Positions 22,264-32,620 of a stretch of 59,509 nt of DNA are shown piece after piece; within the stretch, counting starts at the first letter, position 1; the number at the start of each line of letters is the position of its first letter. Origin of the DNA: Deltaproteobacteria bacterium (lineage in GTDB: Bacteria; Myxococcota_A; Polyangia; Fen-1088); contig JAFGPX010000180.1 of assembly GCA_016935975.1 (NCBI GenBank), positions 1-59,509 of the forward strand, in the 5' to 3' direction. The translations under genes were made by a program, and so were the position numbers. The notes beneath the pieces are model-generated. The model was not told the DNA's origin. It did not search any database and was given only the letters and a program-made list of their open reading frames with translations.

Positions 22264-22848
22264 CCAGATCACCAACCTCCCGAACCTCGTGACCATGGGG
22301 CGGGTGCTTTTCGTGCCGGCGGTGCTGTACTTCATGGACAACTACAGCCCGGTGCGTAGCCTCGTCGCCGCGCTCCTCTACCTCGTGGCCTCGCTCGGCG
22401 ATGGGGTCGACGGCTACCTGGCGCGCAGCCGCGGCCAGGTCAGCGTGCTGGGCAAGTTCCTCGATCCCGTCGCCGACAAGCTCATGGTGACCGCGGTGAT
22501 GGTCTTCATGGTCGCGCTGGGGCGCGTGCCCGCCTGGCTGGTGGTCGTGCTCGTCGCGCGCGACCTGGCTATCACCGGGCTGCGCAGCATCGCCAGCAGC
22601 GAGGGGATCATCATCGCGGCCAGCCGGGGTGGCAAGATCAAGACCGCGTTGCAGCTCGTGGGCCTCATCATGCTGCTCGTGCACTTCCGCTATCCCCTGC
22701 TCGGTCTAGGCATCAACATCGACTTCAACGCCGCCGGCCTGGTCGTTCTCTACATCTCCCTCGCCGCCTCGCTCATCTCGGGGGTCGACTATGTCCTCGG
22801 GTTCGTCCGGTCCCTCGGCGAGGCGAAGCACGAGGCGCCGCCGCCCGC

Positions 22849-22852
<4 letters not shown>
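22247..22852 (+). CDS. pgsA: CDP-diacylglycerol-glycerol-3-phosphate 3-phosphatidyltransferase PgsA
   Basis: A 201-residue integral membrane enzyme making phosphatidylglycerophosphate, the committed step to phosphatidylglycerol and cardiolipin. The CDP-alcohol phosphatidyltransferase motif D-G-x2-A-R-x8-G-x3-D-x3-D is intact: Asp55, Gly56, Ala59, Arg60, Gly69, Asp73 and Asp77. NLPNLVTMGRVLFVP at the N-terminus is typical of PgsA. Several hydrophobic segments follow, including one near the C-terminus. It overlaps the TPR-AIM24 gene at its start and pabB at its stop, so translational coupling is likely. Confidence 0.93.
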
Positions 22853-24136
<1,284 letters not shown>

Positions 24137-24156
<20 letters not shown>

Positions 24157-24988
24157 ACTCGGCCTCGGCGCGCAGCCGGGCGGCGGCGGCGAGCGCCGCC
24201 TCGTGGACCAGGCCGTTCGAGGCCAGGATGCCGCGCGGATGGCGCGGATCGGGCCGGTCGTAGCAAAGGACGTTGCCGTGGGTGTCGGTGATCTTGCCGC
24301 CGGCGGCGGCGAGGATGGCTTCGGGGGCAGCGCTGTCCCAGACCTTGGTGTGCCCGCCGGGATAGACGTAGAGATCGCGCGAGCCCTGCGCGACCAGCGC
24401 GACCTTCAGCCCCACGCTGCCTTGGGCGAGGTCGTCGGTGATGCCCAGCGCGCGGCAGAAGCGTGCGTAGTACTCGGTGCGGTTGGATTTCGAGGCCACC
24501 AGGCGGATGTCGTTTGCGGTGCGGACCCGGGAGACACGCAGGTCTTGCCGACCGCCTCCCGACAGCTCTTTCCAGGCCGCGTGGCCCACCACGCCCAGCC
24601 AGACGTCCCCGGTCGCCGGCTGCGCCACCACGCCGAGAGCCGGCCGGCCGGCCACGCACAAGCCGATCATCACCGAGTAGCCGGACTCGCCGCGCAGAAA
24701 ATCCCGCGTGCCGTCGATGGGATCGATCATCCACACGCGCGGATTGCGCAAACGCGTCGGCGTGTCGGGCATTTCCTCGGACAGTATCGCGTCGTCGGGG
24801 AAGGCCTCGGCCAAGCGGCGCACGATGAGATCGCTCGATTCGAGGTCGGCCCGCGAAACCGGCTCGCCCTCCGCCTTGTGCCGCACCTCGAGCGGTTGTC
24901 CCGCGAGGGTGGCGACCAAGGCTGCGGCTTCGCGGGCCACCGCGCGCGCAACCTCCAACTCGCGGGAGAGGTTTTGGGGCACTTCCAT
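24137..24988 (-). CDS. cysQ: CysQ/inositol monophosphatase-family phosphatase
   Basis: A 283-residue member of the lithium-sensitive Mg-dependent phosphatase family, starting at ATG 24988. Metal-site blocks are present: LSEEMPD, WMIDPIDGTRDFLRG and the late HTKVWDSAAPEAILAAAGG block. It most resembles CysQ, which removes the 3' phosphate of PAP/PAPS in sulfur assimilation and sulfotransferase recycling, but inositol or fructose bisphosphatase activity cannot be excluded. It is encoded downstream of an MFS carrier gene on the same strand, with a hairpin in between. No other sulfate assimilation gene is visible. Confidence 0.8.
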
Positions 24989-25053
24989 GGCCGCGAACCA
25001 TAGCAGGTCCAGCGTTGATGGGGACTCGTCAGACGCTCCCGCGCTCTGGCTCC

Positions 25054-25070
25054 GGTGGGCAAAGCCCACC
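25054..25070. repeat. Perfect hairpin GGTGGGC-AAA-GCCCACC
   Basis: A 7-bp perfect stem with a 3-base loop, six bases after the MFS gene stop (- strand). No T tract follows in either direction. Hairpins of this sequence type recur as REP-like elements in many bacterial genomes; it may also act as an mRNA 3'-end stabiliser or terminator. Confidence 0.6.
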
Positions 25071-25075
25071 TCCGC

Positions 25076-26353
25076 CTACGCGTCGCCCCTGTCGGCGGAA
25101 TCGAGATCGCGCACCAGGCAGGCGCGGCCCGCGAGCAAGAGCAGGCCGGCCAGGCCGACCAAGAGCCCGGTCGCGAGCACGGGCAGGCGCAGCCCGAGGC
25201 CATGGGCGGCGACGCCGATGAGAAAGGGCGAGCAGGCGTCGCCGAGCAGGTGGATGACCGTCACGTGCAGGCCCACGCCGCGGGCGCGGGCGCTGGTCGG
25301 CAGCACGTTCACCAGGGCGGCGTTGAGCGGTCCGTTGTTCAGGAACAGGCAGAACAGCGTGGCGCCCATGGCCGGCCAGTAGACGACGGGATCGGGGGAC
25401 AGCACCGCCGCGACGGCGAACGGCAGGGCGGCTAGTAGGGTCAGGCCCGAGAAGGTGAAGTGGGCGGCGCGGAACCGCTGCGCGAGGCGGTCGCCGATCT
25501 GGCCGCCGGCCACCGTGCCCAGGAAGCCAGCGCCGAGCAGCAGCACCCCGAAGATGGTGCCCGCGGAAGCGACGGGCAGCTGGCGCTCGCGCACGAAGTA
25601 CGTGGGCATCCACGCGCCCAGCCCGCCCATGGTGAAGGTGTAGATGGTCTGCGCGGCCATGTTGTAGAAGTAGCTCGGCCGCCGACGGAGCATGCGCAGG
25701 AACTCGACGAGGGGCAGCTTGACCTCGGCCTCGCGGCGCGCGTCGAAACGGCCGCGCGGCGGCTCGCGCAGCGCGAGCAGCGCGGCCGCGCACAGCAGTC
25801 CGGGGCCGCCGGCGATGAGGAAGGCCGGCCGCCAGCCGAAGCGTGCGCCGATCTGGGCCCCCAGCACGTAGCCCAGGGCGATGCCGAAGGGCATGGCGGC
25901 GTAGAAGACGGAGAGGGCGCGGCCGCGGCGCAGAGGCGGATAGTGATCCGAGAGCAGCGAGGGCGTGACCACGGTGTACGTGGCCTCGCCGATGCCGACC
26001 AGGGCGCGCGCCGCGAGCAGCCAGGCGAAGGTCGAGGCCAGGCCCGAGCCCACGGTGGCCAGGCTCCACAGGGCGACGCCCAGGGCGGCGATCCGCAGGC
26101 GCGGCGCCCGGTCGCCGAGCCAGCCGGCGACGGGCGAAATGAGGGCGTAGACCAGGATGAACGCGGATTGCAGCGAGCCGGCCTGGCGGTCGTCCAGGGC
26201 AAGCCCGGCGATGATGAGCGGCAGGAGCGGCGCGACCAGGAAGCGGTCGAGGTAGTTGAGGCCGTTGATGGCCGTCAGCACGCCGAGGGCCACGCGGGGA
26301 CGACCAAGGAGGCGGACATCGCCGGCCGATGCTTCGTTGGACATGGGTACCAT
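25076..26353 (-). CDS. MFS transporter (Spinster-like)
   Basis: A 425-residue protein with 12 predicted hydrophobic helices. The N-terminal INGLNYLDRFLVAPLLPLI region, GWLGDRAPRLR between helices 2 and 3 (the MFS loop motif G-x3-D-R) and VGIGEATYTVVTPSLLSDHYP are typical of the Spinster-like branch of the major facilitator superfamily. A cytoplasmic loop rich in Arg/Glu separates the two halves. The substrate is unknown; relatives carry lipids, sugars or organic acids. Two in-frame ATGs (26353 and 26344) are possible starts and neither has a clear ribosome-binding site. It is divergent from the DUF6918 gene and upstream of the CysQ-like gene. Confidence 0.82.
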   Translation of the reverse strand: MVPMSNEASAGDVRLLGRPRVALGVLTAINGLNYLDRFLVAPLLPLIIAGLALDDRQAGSLQSAFILVYALISPVAGWLGDRAPRLRIAALGVALWSLATVGSGLASTFAWLLAARALVGIGEATYTVVTPSLLSDHYPPLRRGRALSVFYAAMPFGIALGYVLGAQIGARFGWRPAFLIAGGPGLLCAAALLALREPPRGRFDARREAEVKLPLVEFLRMLRRRPSYFYNMAAQTIYTFTMGGLGAWMPTYFVRERQLPVASAGTIFGVLLLGAGFLGTVAGGQIGDRLAQRFRAAHFTFSGLTLLAALPFAVAAVLSPDPVVYWPAMGATLFCLFLNNGPLNAALVNVLPTSARARGVGLHVTVIHLLGDACSPFLIGVAAHGLGLRLPVLATGLLVGLAGLLLLAGRACLVRDLDSADRGDA

Positions 26354-26383
26354 GCGGGCTACGGTCAGGTTAGAGTGCGCGCC

Positions 26384-26839
26384 ATGAGCACACTCAAGGA
26401 AATACTCTCACGCCCCGGCACCCGTCCCCAGGTGATTCGCGATTCCGAACAGATCATCGAGGAAGAGGTGGCCTCGAAGGGCCTGGCCGGCATTCCCATC
26501 AAGGCGGCGTTCGCCGTGGTCAAGGCCATCAAGCCGGGCTTCATCCCCGAGGTCATCGATGGCTTGCTCGACGACTTCGCCGACCGCTTGGACCCGTTGT
26601 ACCAGGAAGCCAAGAGCAAGAACGAGCCGATCACCGCGTACTTCAACGCGCGCGCCGGCGAGGCCGCCGAGGCGCTTCTGGGTATCACCGACGAGCGCGC
26701 GGCGCGGGCCAAGAACCAGGTGGTCAAGACCGCCTACGAGAAGCTGCGGCCCATGGCCAAGAAGCACACCGAGGCCGCCATCCCGCGCGTCAGCAAGATG
26801 ATCGCCAAGCACGACGCGAGCGCGCCCGCGGCAGCATAG
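26384..26839 (+). CDS. DUF6918 family protein
   Basis: A 151-residue protein of unknown function with the family pattern: TLKEILSRPGTRPQVIRDSE at the start, EEVASKGLAGIPIKAAFAVVKAIKPGFIPEVI in the first half, and AKKHTEAAIPRVSKMIAKHD near the end. Similar proteins of about 150 residues occur in actinobacteria and myxobacteria. It is predicted to be alpha-helical, with no signal peptide or membrane segment. It is transcribed divergently from the MFS gene over a 30-base gap and is followed by a perfect palindrome. No partner gene is evident. Confidence 0.7.
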   Translation: MSTLKEILSRPGTRPQVIRDSEQIIEEEVASKGLAGIPIKAAFAVVKAIKPGFIPEVIDGLLDDFADRLDPLYQEAKSKNEPITAYFNARAGEAAEALLGITDERAARAKNQVVKTAYEKLRPMAKKHTEAAIPRVSKMIAKHDASAPAAA

Positions 26840-27087
26840 TCGTCGAGCGATGCTGCATCCGGCCGGCGGCCGCCGGCCAGCGTGCCCGTGAGCGGTAGGG
26901 TGAGCGTGTTCGGAGCGCGGGGCGCGGGTCGCGTGGGTGGCTCGCGTGAAGGTGAGCGTGCGCGGCTCGCGGCCCGCGCCTTCCGCGTACCCCACGCGAA
27001 CTCGCTACCGCCATCGCTTGCGCGTCCCGCAAGCCGCGACCCGCGGGCCGGCCCTGCGGGCGGCCCGAATTTCCCGACAAGCGGTAG
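26840..27087. other. Structured GC-rich gap with several inverted repeats
   Basis: A perfect 18-base palindrome, GGCCGGCGGCCGCCGGCC, lies at 26861-26878. Further on, GCTACCGC (27004-27011) pairs with GCGGTAGC (27081-27088), enclosing GCTTGC/GCAAGC and GGGCCG/CGGCCC hairpins. GGTGAGCGTG and GGCTCGCG words recur around 26898-26972. The gap lies between two convergent genes, so it likely works as a bidirectional 3'-end structure. No coding signal is seen. Confidence 0.5.
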
Positions 27088-30000
27088 CTACCCGCCCGCG
27101 CCCTTGCAGACTCCATCCTCGCACGCGCGCGGCGGCTCGCAGATGTACTGCGGATCGTCGATGCCGCAGCCGCCGCAGTTGTGCGGGTCGCGGTCCTTCT
27201 TCGTGCAACGGGTGCCGCACCAGTCGTAGCCGTTCGGGCAGTCGACGTTGCCCGTGCACACCCCGCCGACGCACATCTGTCCCGCGCCACAGGCGTGGTT
27301 GCAGGCGCCGCAGTTCCAGAAGTCGTTCTGCGTGTCGCGGCAGACGCCGTCACAGTTGGTCCAGCCGGGTTGGCAGGTGGCCTGGCAGACCCCCGCCACG
27401 CAGGCTTGACCGGGATCGCAGGCATAGCCGCAAGTGGCGCAATGGTCGTGGTTGGTCTGGGTGTCGACGCAGTAGCCGTAGCAGTTCGTCATGCCGGACG
27501 GACACGTGGTGGCGCAGGTGCCGTCGCTGCACACCTGGTCGCTGTTGCACTGGGTGTGGCAGTTGCCGCAGTGGAGAGGATCGTAGTTCGTGTCCACGCA
27601 CCCCGCCCCGTCGCAATACTCGTAGCCGTAAAGACAGGTGCAGAGGCCGGTGACGCAGGCCTGGGTCGCCGGGCAGGCCGTGTCGCAGTTGCCGCAGTAG
27701 TTGGGGTCGGTGTCCAGATCCGCGCACACGCCGTGGCACACATCCTCGCCCGGCGCGCAGCCGTTCGTGCAACCCGTGGGGCCGCAGTAGGGCTTGTCGG
27801 ACGGGCAGATCGTGCCGCACTGACCGCAGTTGTTCGGGTCCTGGCTCAGGTTCACGCAACGGTCGACGCACCAGCTCTCGCCGGTGGGACACAGGCAGAA
27901 CCCGTTCGCGCACGCCTGGCCGGCGCCGCACACCACGCCGCACTTGCCGCAGTTGTTCTCGTCGCTGGCGGTGTCCACGCACACGCCGGCGCACAGGGTC
28001 TGGCCGGTCGGGCACTTGCACTGGCTGGCCTCACAGGTGGTGCCGCTGGGGCAAGAATGGCCGCACGTGCCGCAGTTGGCGTTGTCGGTGCTGGTGTCCA
28101 CGCAGCTGCCGTTGCAGTTGGTCTGGCCGCTGCCGCACACCGTCTGGCAAGTGCCGGAGCTGCACACCTGGCCCGTGTCGCACGTGTGGCCGCAGGAACT
28201 GCAGTTGTTGGGGTCGTTGGCAAGATCCCTGCACACCGCGCTGCAGTCGGTCTGGCCGCTGGGGCAGACGCAGAAGCCGCCCACGCAGCTCTTGCCGCCG
28301 GTGCAGGTGATGGTGCAGTCGCCACAGTTGTTGTTGTCGCTGCTGGTGTTCACGCAGCTTCCGGCGCACGCCTTCTGGCCGGGGCTGCACAGAAGCGTGC
28401 ACTGGCCGCCGCCGCAACTCTGGCCCGCCGGACAGACGTGGCCGCACCAGCCGCAGTTGGCCGGGTCGTTGTCGGTGCGCACGCACAGGGGCGGGTTGCC
28501 GCACGCGGTGTAGCCCGAGGGACAGACGCACACACCGCCGCTGCAGGTCGAGCCGCCGCCGCAGGGCAGCCCGCAGCCGCCGCAGTTGTCGTTGCTGGTG
28601 TTGAGGTCGACGCAGCCGCCGTTGCAGGCGGTGTAGCCCGATGGACACACCGAGGCGCAGTTCCCGGCGCTGCACACTTGGGCCGGAGCGCAGGCGCGCC
28701 CGCACATGCCGCAGTTGTCCGCGCTGCTGCGCAGATCGACGCAGACACCGCCGCAATCGGTCTGGCCGGCCGGGCAGGCGCAGTAGCCGTTGACGCATAG
28801 GCCGCCGATGGCGCAGGTCCGGCCGCACTGGCCGCAGTTGGCGACGTCGCTTTGGGGATCGACGCAGGTGGCGCCGCACAGAAGCTTGCCCGCGGGGCAG
28901 CTCGTCCTGCAGATGCCGCCAGCGCACACCTCGCCGACCGCGCAGCGGTGGCCGCACTGGCCGCAGTTGTTCGCGTCCGAGGTGATGTCGATGCAGATGC
29001 CGCCGCACATGGCGGAGCCCGCCGGGCAGACGCAAACACCGTACTGGCAGACGTCCCCGACCGGACACTCGTGGCCGCAGGTGCCGCAGTTCAAGGGATC
29101 GCGGCTCATGTCCACGCAGGCGCCGTTGCACTCCTGGGTGCCGGCCGGGCAGCCGACGCCGCACTGGCCGGCCGCGCAGACCTGGCCCGCGCCACAGGCG
29201 TTGCCGCACTTGCCGCAGTGCTGCGCATTGCGGGAAGTGTCCACGCACGTCCCGTCACAGCGGGTCTGGCCGCCGGGGCACACGCAGCGGCCGGAGCTGC
29301 AGAACGTGCCGCCCGTGCACACCACGTCGCAGGCGCCGCAGTTCTCGGGATCGTAGGCGGTCACGACGCAGCCCCGGGCGCAGGCGGTCTGTCCGGGGGG
29401 GCAGCTCGCGCTGCACTTGAAGTCGCCGCAGACCTGGGTCGTGGCGCACTGATTGCCGCATTCGCCGCAGTTGTTGGGATCGCTGCGCACGAACGTGCAG
29501 ATGCCGTCACAAAGGGTCTGGCCGCCGGGGCAGACGCAGATCCCCGCCAAGCAGTAGCTGCCGTCCAAGCACTTGGTGGCGCACGAGCCGCAGTGGTCGT
29601 CGTCGGTCGAGAGATTCACGCACGCGCCATCGCAGTTGGCAAGGGGGCTGGCGCAAGCTACCGCGCAGACCCCGAGGCTGCACACCTGGGTGGGCGGGCA
29701 GATGGTGCCGCAGGCGCCGCAGTTCTTGGGATCGCTGGCCAGATCCGAGCAGCCGCTCGGGCAGATGGTTTTGCCGCCTTCGCACGCGCACTTGCCGAGC
29801 ACGCAGGAGGTGCCCTCGGGGCAGATGTTGCCGCACTTTCCGCAGTTCTTCGCATCCGTCCAGAGATCGACGCAGGCGCGGTCGCAGGGAGTCAGGCCCT
29901 GGTCGCAGCTCGAGGCGCAGCGCCCGTTGGTGCACACCTGCAGCGACCCGCAGGTGCCGCCGCACATGCTGCAGTTGTTGGGATCGCTGGACAGGTCGAC

Positions 30001-30333
30001 GCACTCGTTCCCGCACAGGGATTCCCCCGGAGGGCACCAGAGGGTCGGGATGGCCACGTCGACGGTAGCGCCGCCATCGTAGGGACTCGCATCGAGGGCG
30101 GGGCGCAAGGGCAGGTCGAGCTGGCGCTCTCCCCCGCCGAGATCCACGACCACCACGATATCCGGGGCCGCGTCGGCGAGCGGCGGGGGCGCGTCGCGAC
30201 CGGCATCGGCTCCGATGGGCGGGGCCGTGTCGGCCGTCGGCCCTGCGTCTGCGACGGAGCGGTTCTTGCGGTTGATACCGCCGCAAGCCAGGACGAACGA
30301 TCCAATGATGCCGATGATCAGGACTTTCCGCAT
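27088..30333 (-). CDS. Cys-rich lipoprotein with 23 tandem repeats
   Basis: A 1081-residue protein with GGGAGA before its ATG. The signal sequence ends VLAC, a lipobox with Cys17, so it should be anchored in a membrane and face outward. After an Asp/Ala/Pro-rich spacer (about 20-98) come 23 repeats of about 41-45 residues with the core C...C-x-G-x-CVD...D-x-NCG-x-CG...C...C-x-x-G-x-C. Repeats alternate between a form ending CxxxC and a form ending CxC through repeat 16, so the true unit is a pair of about 84 residues. Similar low-complexity Cys-rich proteins are frequent in Myxococcota, with unknown function; a disulfide-stabilised rod on the cell surface is inferred. It diverges from an OmpA-like gene. 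Confidence 0.85.
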   Translation of the reverse strand: MRKVLIIGIIGSFVLACGGINRKNRSVADAGPTADTAPPIGADAGRDAPPPLADAAPDIVVVVDLGGGERQLDLPLRPALDASPYDGGATVDVAIPTLWCPPGESLCGNECVDLSSDPNNCSMCGGTCGSLQVCTNGRCASSCDQGLTPCDRACVDLWTDAKNCGKCGNICPEGTSCVLGKCACEGGKTICPSGCSDLASDPKNCGACGTICPPTQVCSLGVCAVACASPLANCDGACVNLSTDDDHCGSCATKCLDGSYCLAGICVCPGGQTLCDGICTFVRSDPNNCGECGNQCATTQVCGDFKCSASCPPGQTACARGCVVTAYDPENCGACDVVCTGGTFCSSGRCVCPGGQTRCDGTCVDTSRNAQHCGKCGNACGAGQVCAAGQCGVGCPAGTQECNGACVDMSRDPLNCGTCGHECPVGDVCQYGVCVCPAGSAMCGGICIDITSDANNCGQCGHRCAVGEVCAGGICRTSCPAGKLLCGATCVDPQSDVANCGQCGRTCAIGGLCVNGYCACPAGQTDCGGVCVDLRSSADNCGMCGRACAPAQVCSAGNCASVCPSGYTACNGGCVDLNTSNDNCGGCGLPCGGGSTCSGGVCVCPSGYTACGNPPLCVRTDNDPANCGWCGHVCPAGQSCGGGQCTLLCSPGQKACAGSCVNTSSDNNNCGDCTITCTGGKSCVGGFCVCPSGQTDCSAVCRDLANDPNNCSSCGHTCDTGQVCSSGTCQTVCGSGQTNCNGSCVDTSTDNANCGTCGHSCPSGTTCEASQCKCPTGQTLCAGVCVDTASDENNCGKCGVVCGAGQACANGFCLCPTGESWCVDRCVNLSQDPNNCGQCGTICPSDKPYCGPTGCTNGCAPGEDVCHGVCADLDTDPNYCGNCDTACPATQACVTGLCTCLYGYEYCDGAGCVDTNYDPLHCGNCHTQCNSDQVCSDGTCATTCPSGMTNCYGYCVDTQTNHDHCATCGYACDPGQACVAGVCQATCQPGWTNCDGVCRDTQNDFWNCGACNHACGAGQMCVGGVCTGNVDCPNGYDWCGTRCTKKDRDPHNCGGCGIDDPQYICEPPRACEDGVCKGAGG

Positions 30334-30466
30334 GGAATCTCCCTCGAAATGTCAGGCTCTCAGGGTACTCCGAAAACCGCGCGAGACAAGACGGGCAAGA
30401 GGGGCAGCGTGGAATTCGCCACTTTTCGCTTGCCAAGCCGGCCCTATCGAGAATCGAATAGCCGTC

Positions 30467-31840
30467 ATGGTTGGCCGACTGACAACTTCGACGACGTTGG
30501 GAGCACTGGCACTGGTTCTTCTCGTCCCGCAGCCGGGACGGGCGCAGACGGACGCGGAAGGGGCCTCGTTCTCGGCGGCTGCCCACCGTTTCGAAGCGGG
30601 GCTGTTCGCCGGCGCGCACTTCTTCGATGCGGACCACGGGCTTGGGCGCTACGCCGATGATGCGCACGAGCTGTCGCCGGAGCACGGTTTCGCGTTCGGC
30701 GGCCGGTTGACCTGGAACATGATCCCGCGTCTGTCCGTCGAGGCCGAGCTGCTGTTCTCGCCCACGCAGACCCGCGACGAGGCCTCCTCGATGTGGGTGC
30801 TCGGCTATCGGGTCAATCTGCTCTACAACTTGCTGACCCAGGGCAACTTCCGGCCCTTCCTCTTGGTCGGCGGCGGCGCTTTGAGCTCGCTGGTGCGCCA
30901 CGAGTCCGTGGTCGGCGACGACACGGATCCCTGCGTGCACGCGGGACTGGGCGCCAAGTTCGCCATGAGCGAGACATGGGGCCTGCGTCTGGATGCACGC
31001 GTGCTGGTGCCGCCGGCCATCGCCTCGGACATTGCGTCCACCGGCGAGGAGACCATGTTCGGCGGGCCCGACTTCGAGATGCTCGCCGCCCTTTACGTGG
31101 CGCTCGGTAGCCCGCCCAAGCCGCCGCCTCCGCCGCCGCCCCCGCCGCCGCCGCCCCCGCCCGTCCCAAAGGACACGGACGGCGACGGTATCCTCGACCC
31201 GGACGACAAGTGCCCGAACGAGCCCGAGGACAAGGACGGGTTCGAGGACGAGGACGGCTGTCCGGACCTGGACAACGACGGCGACGGCATCGCCGACCCG
31301 GACGACAAGTGCCCGAACGAGCCCGAGGACAAGGACGGGTTCGGGGACGAGGACGGCTGTCCGGACCCGGACAACGACGCCGACGGCATCGCGGACCCGG
31401 ACGACAAGTGCCCGAACGAGCCCGAGACGAAGAACGGGTACGAGGACGAGGACGGTTGTCCGGACGAGATCCCCGAGCCGGTCAAGAAGTTCGTGGGCCC
31501 CGTGCAGGGGATCAACTTCGCGACCAACCAGGCCACGGTTTTGCGGTCGTCGTTCGCCGTGCTCGACAAGGCGGTCAAGGTCATGAACGACTTCCCCGAG
31601 GTGCGCTTCGAGATCTCCGGGCACACCGACAATCGTGGCACCGCGGAGTACAACAAGGATCTGTCAGAGCGGCGCGCCAAGGCGGTCGTGGACTACCTCG
31701 TCAAGAAAGGCATCGCCGCGGACCGTTTGCAGTCGGCCGGCCATGGCTTCGACCGTCCCATCGCCGACAACGCGACTGCGGCTGGCCGGGCCAAGAATCG
31801 CCGAACGGAATTCAAGCTCATCTCGGAACCAGGCAAGTAG
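30467..31840 (+). CDS. Outer-membrane protein: beta-barrel, poly-Pro, TSP3 repeats, OmpA domain
   Basis: The ATG at 30467 begins a signal peptide (ending PGRAQ), giving 457 residues. Residues about 40-215 look like a small outer-membrane beta-barrel, with alternating hydrophobic strands (FGGRLTWNMIPRLSVEAELL, VLGYRVNLLYNLL). A run of 14 prolines follows, then three thrombospondin type 3-like calcium-binding units of the form DTDGDGI-DPDDKCPNEPEDKDG. The C-terminal OmpA domain carries FEISGHTDNRGTAEYN and LSERRAKAVVDYLVKKGI, the peptidoglycan-binding signature. It probably links outer membrane to cell wall. Two lipoprotein genes follow at 22 and 2 bp. Confidence 0.92.
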   Translation: MVGRLTTSTTLGALALVLLVPQPGRAQTDAEGASFSAAAHRFEAGLFAGAHFFDADHGLGRYADDAHELSPEHGFAFGGRLTWNMIPRLSVEAELLFSPTQTRDEASSMWVLGYRVNLLYNLLTQGNFRPFLLVGGGALSSLVRHESVVGDDTDPCVHAGLGAKFAMSETWGLRLDARVLVPPAIASDIASTGEETMFGGPDFEMLAALYVALGSPPKPPPPPPPPPPPPPPVPKDTDGDGILDPDDKCPNEPEDKDGFEDEDGCPDLDNDGDGIADPDDKCPNEPEDKDGFGDEDGCPDPDNDADGIADPDDKCPNEPETKNGYEDEDGCPDEIPEPVKKFVGPVQGINFATNQATVLRSSFAVLDKAVKVMNDFPEVRFEISGHTDNRGTAEYNKDLSERRAKAVVDYLVKKGIAADRLQSAGHGFDRPIADNATAAGRAKNRRTEFKLISEPGK

Positions 31841-31862
31841 TCGCCAGTCAAGTGGAGAACGC

Positions 31863-32618
31863 ATGAGGTATCTGTCCAAGACAATCGGTGTGTTGTTGCT
31901 CGGGGTGTCCGCGGCTGCGGCGCTTGCCGGGTGCTCCGTCGGGTCGGAACGGTTCTTCGTCGTGCAGAACCAGGTGCCGCAGGACGGCTGCGTGATTCCG
32001 GCCGATCGCGGCTCGCTCTACCGGGGCAGCGGCACGCTCGACGTCGGGTTGGTTTTCGACGGGGCGCTGGTCGGCTACCAGCTCTTCCCGCTCCTGCAGA
32101 ACGACCTGCCGGCGCTCGGCCAGGCCGGCGGCACCGAGCCCAACCGCATCGCCCTGCGCGAGTTCCGCGTGCATCTGGAGCTGGCGCCGGATGCGCCGCC
32201 GGCCTTGCACTACCTCTTCGCGGCGCCCGAGCTCGGCCCCTATCTCGCCTACAGCGAGGCCTGGTCGGGCACGGTGGACCCCGGCGGGGGCAACACCGCG
32301 GCCTCGGTGACGGTGGTGCCGGCGCAGGTAGCGCGGCAGATCGCCGCCACCGGCGTGCTCAACGAGATCTCCACCGTGGGGTTGTTCGCGCGAGTGCGCG
32401 CCGTGGGCGACACCCTGAGCGACACCGTCGAGTCGCGCGAGTTCGTCTATCCCATCTTTGCCTGCAACCACTGTCTCGTCTCGTATCTGGCTGCGTGCCC
32501 CTACGATGCCGTCAATACGGGAAACGCCTGCAACGTGGCCCAGGACGAGGCAGTCGATTGCTGCCTCGACGGGCAGGCCTTGCAGTGCCCGGCGCGTCTG
32601 CCTACCACCACCAACTAG
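31863..32618 (+). CDS. Lipoprotein of unknown function (251 aa)
   Basis: The ATG at 31863 has GGAG 7 bases upstream. The signal peptide ends ALAGC, a good lipobox. The mature part contains no family I recognise. It has a hydrophobic, beta-rich middle (RIALREFRVHLELAPDAPP) and a Cys-rich C-terminus (FACNHC, ACPYDA, DCCLDGQALQC) suggesting disulfides outside the cytoplasm. It sits 22 bp after the OmpA-type gene and just before a second lipoprotein, so it is probably in one operon and acts at the cell envelope. Confidence 0.8.
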   Translation: MRYLSKTIGVLLLGVSAAAALAGCSVGSERFFVVQNQVPQDGCVIPADRGSLYRGSGTLDVGLVFDGALVGYQLFPLLQNDLPALGQAGGTEPNRIALREFRVHLELAPDAPPALHYLFAAPELGPYLAYSEAWSGTVDPGGGNTAASVTVVPAQVARQIAATGVLNEISTVGLFARVRAVGDTLSDTVESREFVYPIFACNHCLVSYLAACPYDAVNTGNACNVAQDEAVDCCLDGQALQCPARLPTTTN

Positions 32619-32620
32619 GG

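Noticed and set aside
27100..30030. Regular repeats resembling a CRISPR array
   Set aside because: The repeat unit is about 125 bp, coding, diverged and without spacers; it encodes the Cys-rich protein repeats. No cas genes occur.
27181..30660. Long + strand open frames opposite the Cys-rich repeat gene
   Set aside because: They mirror the tandem repeat of the real - strand gene and give Ala/Val/Gly/His-rich repeats. The - strand frame has a signal peptide, lipobox and ribosome-binding site.
31118..31170. CCG-rich tract as possible sequencing or assembly artefact
   Set aside because: The frame continues unbroken into TSP3 units and the OmpA domain, and Pro-rich hinges are common at this place in OmpA-like proteins.
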